From Fimenecus sp051881415 (lineage in GTDB: Bacteria > Bacillota > Clostridia > Oscillospirales > Acutalibacteraceae), in contig JBJEPV010000157.1 in the NCBI GenBank assembly GCA_051881415.1, positions 1 through 7,324 on the forward strand: 7,324 nt of DNA, read 5' to 3'. The notes beneath the pieces are model-generated. The model did no database searches, was not told the DNA's origin, and saw only the letters and a program-made list of their open reading frames with translations. The translations under genes and the position numbers were made by a program. Positions 5,962-7,324 of the stretch are shown here, one piece after another. Within the stretch, counting starts at the first letter, position 1; each line of letters starts with the position of its first letter.

Positions 5962-6611
5962 AGTTCTGTTTCTCCTTTGTGCACGCCCGTAACGGAAAAC
6001 TGCACCCATTCCGCAATGTTGGTGGCATGGTCGCCGATACGCTCAAAATATTTGGCTATCATCAAAAGGTCCAGCGCATATTCGCCGTCGGCGGTGTTTT
6101 CCGCAATCATACCGATAAGTGACTGTTTGATTTTTTGAAAACAATCATCCACAAAATCGTCGCTTTGCAATACGGTTTGCGCAAGCGCCGTATCTTTTCG
6201 CACATAGGCATCAATACTGTCCGTCACCATTTGAATGGTCGCCTTTGCCATACGGTCAATATCCCTACATTCCGCGCCCGTGCGCCCGTTTAAAAAAGGA
6301 ATAATTTCGGCAATATCCTCCGCCTGGTCGCCGATACGCTCCATATCGGTTATCATTTTCAGCGCCGCCGAAATCTGCCGCAAATCGCGTGCCACGGGCT
6401 GTTGCTGTAACAGCATTTTTAGACATATTGCTTCAATACTGCGTTCCATTTGGTCGATTTTGCGGTCAAGCGGCGCAACCTGCCGCGCACTTTGCGCGTC
6501 ACCCGCCGTCAGCGCCGCGGCAGAAAGGGCAATCACCTTTTCGCAAAGCGCGCCCATTTCAATCAATTCGCTGTTCAACAGTTCGAGCTGTTCGTCAAAA
6601 TGGTTTCGCAT
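5958..6611 (-). CDS. phoU: Phosphate signalling protein PhoU
   Basis: A 217-residue all-helical cytoplasmic protein with the usual PhoU length. It has the two-fold repeat of three-helix bundles, with the metal-binding signature once in each half: ERIGDQAEDIAE (91-102, E91 and D95) and ERIGDHATNIAEW (190-202, E190 and D194). PhoU links the PstSCAB transporter to PhoR, keeping the kinase in its inactive state when phosphate is plentiful, and limits phosphate uptake. Its place between pstB and the two-component genes fits that role. The ATG at 6611 shares one base with the pstB stop (TAATG), and GGGGAGG stands 8 nt upstream inside pstB. The stop overlaps the start of the response regulator gene. 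Confidence 0.95.
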   Translation of the reverse strand: MRNHFDEQLELLNSELIEMGALCEKVIALSAAALTAGDAQSARQVAPLDRKIDQMERSIEAICLKMLLQQQPVARDLRQISAALKMITDMERIGDQAEDIAEIIPFLNGRTGAECRDIDRMAKATIQMVTDSIDAYVRKDTALAQTVLQSDDFVDDCFQKIKQSLIGMIAENTADGEYALDLLMIAKYFERIGDHATNIAEWVQFSVTGVHKGETEL

Positions 6612-7324
6612 TAACCAAACCTCCCCGTGATGTAGTCTTCCGTCCGCTGTTCTTTCGGATTTGCAAACAACTTTTCCGTGTTGCCGTATTCAATCAAATC
6701 CCCAAGCAAAAAGAAGGCGGTATTGTCGGAAATACGCACCGCCTGCTGCATATTGTGCGTGACGATGATAATAGTATACCTTTTTTTCAGTTCGCCTGCA
6801 AGGTCTTCAATTTTCGAGGTCGAAATCGGGTCTAAGGCGCTGGTCGGCTCGTCCATTAACAGCACCTTCGGCTCTACTGCCAGCGCGCGCGCAATACACA
6901 GCCGCTGTTGCTGCCCGCCTGAAAGCCCTAAGGCGGATTTTTTTAATCTGTCCTTGACCTCGTCCCAAATTGCCGCGTCTTTTAAGGAACGCTCCACAAT
7001 ATCGTCGAGCTTTGCTTTGTTTTTGATGCCGTGCGTGCGCGGCCCGTACGCGATATTGTCATAAATGCTCATCGGGAACGGATTCGGTTTTTGAAACACC
7101 ATACCGATGTCGCGGCGCAGCATATTGACATCGACTGCGCGGTCATAAATATCTGTACCCGCATATTCGATTTTGCCGCTGATTTTTACACCCGTCACCA
7201 AATCGTTCATCCGGTTGAGCGTTTTTAAAAAGGTGGATTTACCGCAACCGGAGGGGCCTATCAGCGCGGTGATGGTGTTTTGCTCGATTTCCATATTTAT
7301 ATTTTTCAGCGCCTGGGTGTTGCC
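6611..7324 (-). CDS. pstB: Phosphate ABC transporter ATP-binding protein PstB (5' end outside window)
   Basis: The cytoplasmic ATPase of the PstSCAB phosphate importer. The visible part is 237 residues; the frame runs open to the window edge, and the first ten codons (GNTQALKNIN) belong to PstB, so the true start lies roughly 10-20 codons beyond 7324. The ATG at 7294 is internal. Numbering from the first visible residue, motifs are Walker A GPSGCGKST (23-31), the PstB-specific Q-loop segment VFQKPNPFPMSIYDNIAYG, signature LSGGQQQR, Walker B VLLMDEPTSALDP, and the H-loop IIIVTHNMQQA. All are intact. The C-terminus ends in the usual TEDYITGRFG. It overlaps phoU by one base. pstS, pstC and pstA are expected upstream, and the operon is probably induced by phosphate starvation through its own two-component genes. 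Confidence 0.97.
   Translation of the reverse strand, partial: GNTQALKNINMEIEQNTITALIGPSGCGKSTFLKTLNRMNDLVTGVKISGKIEYAGTDIYDRAVDVNMLRRDIGMVFQKPNPFPMSIYDNIAYGPRTHGIKNKAKLDDIVERSLKDAAIWDEVKDRLKKSALGLSGGQQQRLCIARALAVEPKVLLMDEPTSALDPISTSKIEDLAGELKKRYTIIIVTHNMQQAVRISDNTAFFLLGDLIEYGNTEKLFANPKEQRTEDYITGRFG

Noticed and set aside
5962..6009. Longer start for the response regulator (ATG at 6009)
   Set aside because: It would overlap phoU by about 50 bp and add residues not found in the receiver fold; the ATG at 5961 gives the ATGA junction and a normal N-terminus.

Overview
The window looks like chromosomal DNA from a Bacillota, most likely a Clostridia of the gut type (Oscillospirales or a neighbour). 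The reasons are moderate GC content, strong GGAGG-type ribosome binding sites, a textbook sigma-A promoter, a PhoR without a clear HAMP domain but with a PAS domain, and a ROK regulator next to a GPH-family sugar transporter. The taxonomic placement is inference from style and protein character, not from a search.

Left part (10-2545, minus strand): a two-gene operon encoding a ROK-family transcriptional regulator and a GPH/MelB-like sugar:cation symporter. The genes overlap by 29 bp. The operon has a consensus sigma-A promoter (TTGACA, 17 bp, TATAAT) with two inverted repeats laid over it. One is an 8-bp-arm repeat of a form typical for ROK operators, so autoregulation with sugar-dependent derepression is the natural model.

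Centre (2546-3646): a divergent intergenic region of 166 bp, then one plus-strand gene with its own extended -10 promoter. It encodes a 288-residue EamA/DMT-type membrane protein built from two tandem copies of a half-size (COG2510-like) unit offset by exactly 149 codons. It ends at a strong hairpin terminator placed between convergent genes, which may serve both.

Right part (3647-7324, minus strand): the distal part of a phosphate operon, transcribed pstB (5' end outside the window), phoU, phoB/phoP-type response regulator, phoR. Neighbouring genes overlap by 1, 4 and 4 bp (TAATG, ATGA, ATGA), so they are probably translationally coupled. PstB energises phosphate uptake, PhoU relays transporter status, and PhoR/PhoB convert it into transcription. 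Upstream pstS, pstC and pstA would be expected beyond position 7324.

No RNA gene, CRISPR array, insertion sequence or phage gene is visible. No clearly undescribed system is present. The most interesting signals are the fused, internally duplicated DMT transporter (with a patch of DNA-level identity and loop charges that fit opposite orientations of the two halves) and the candidate operators in the divergent promoter region.
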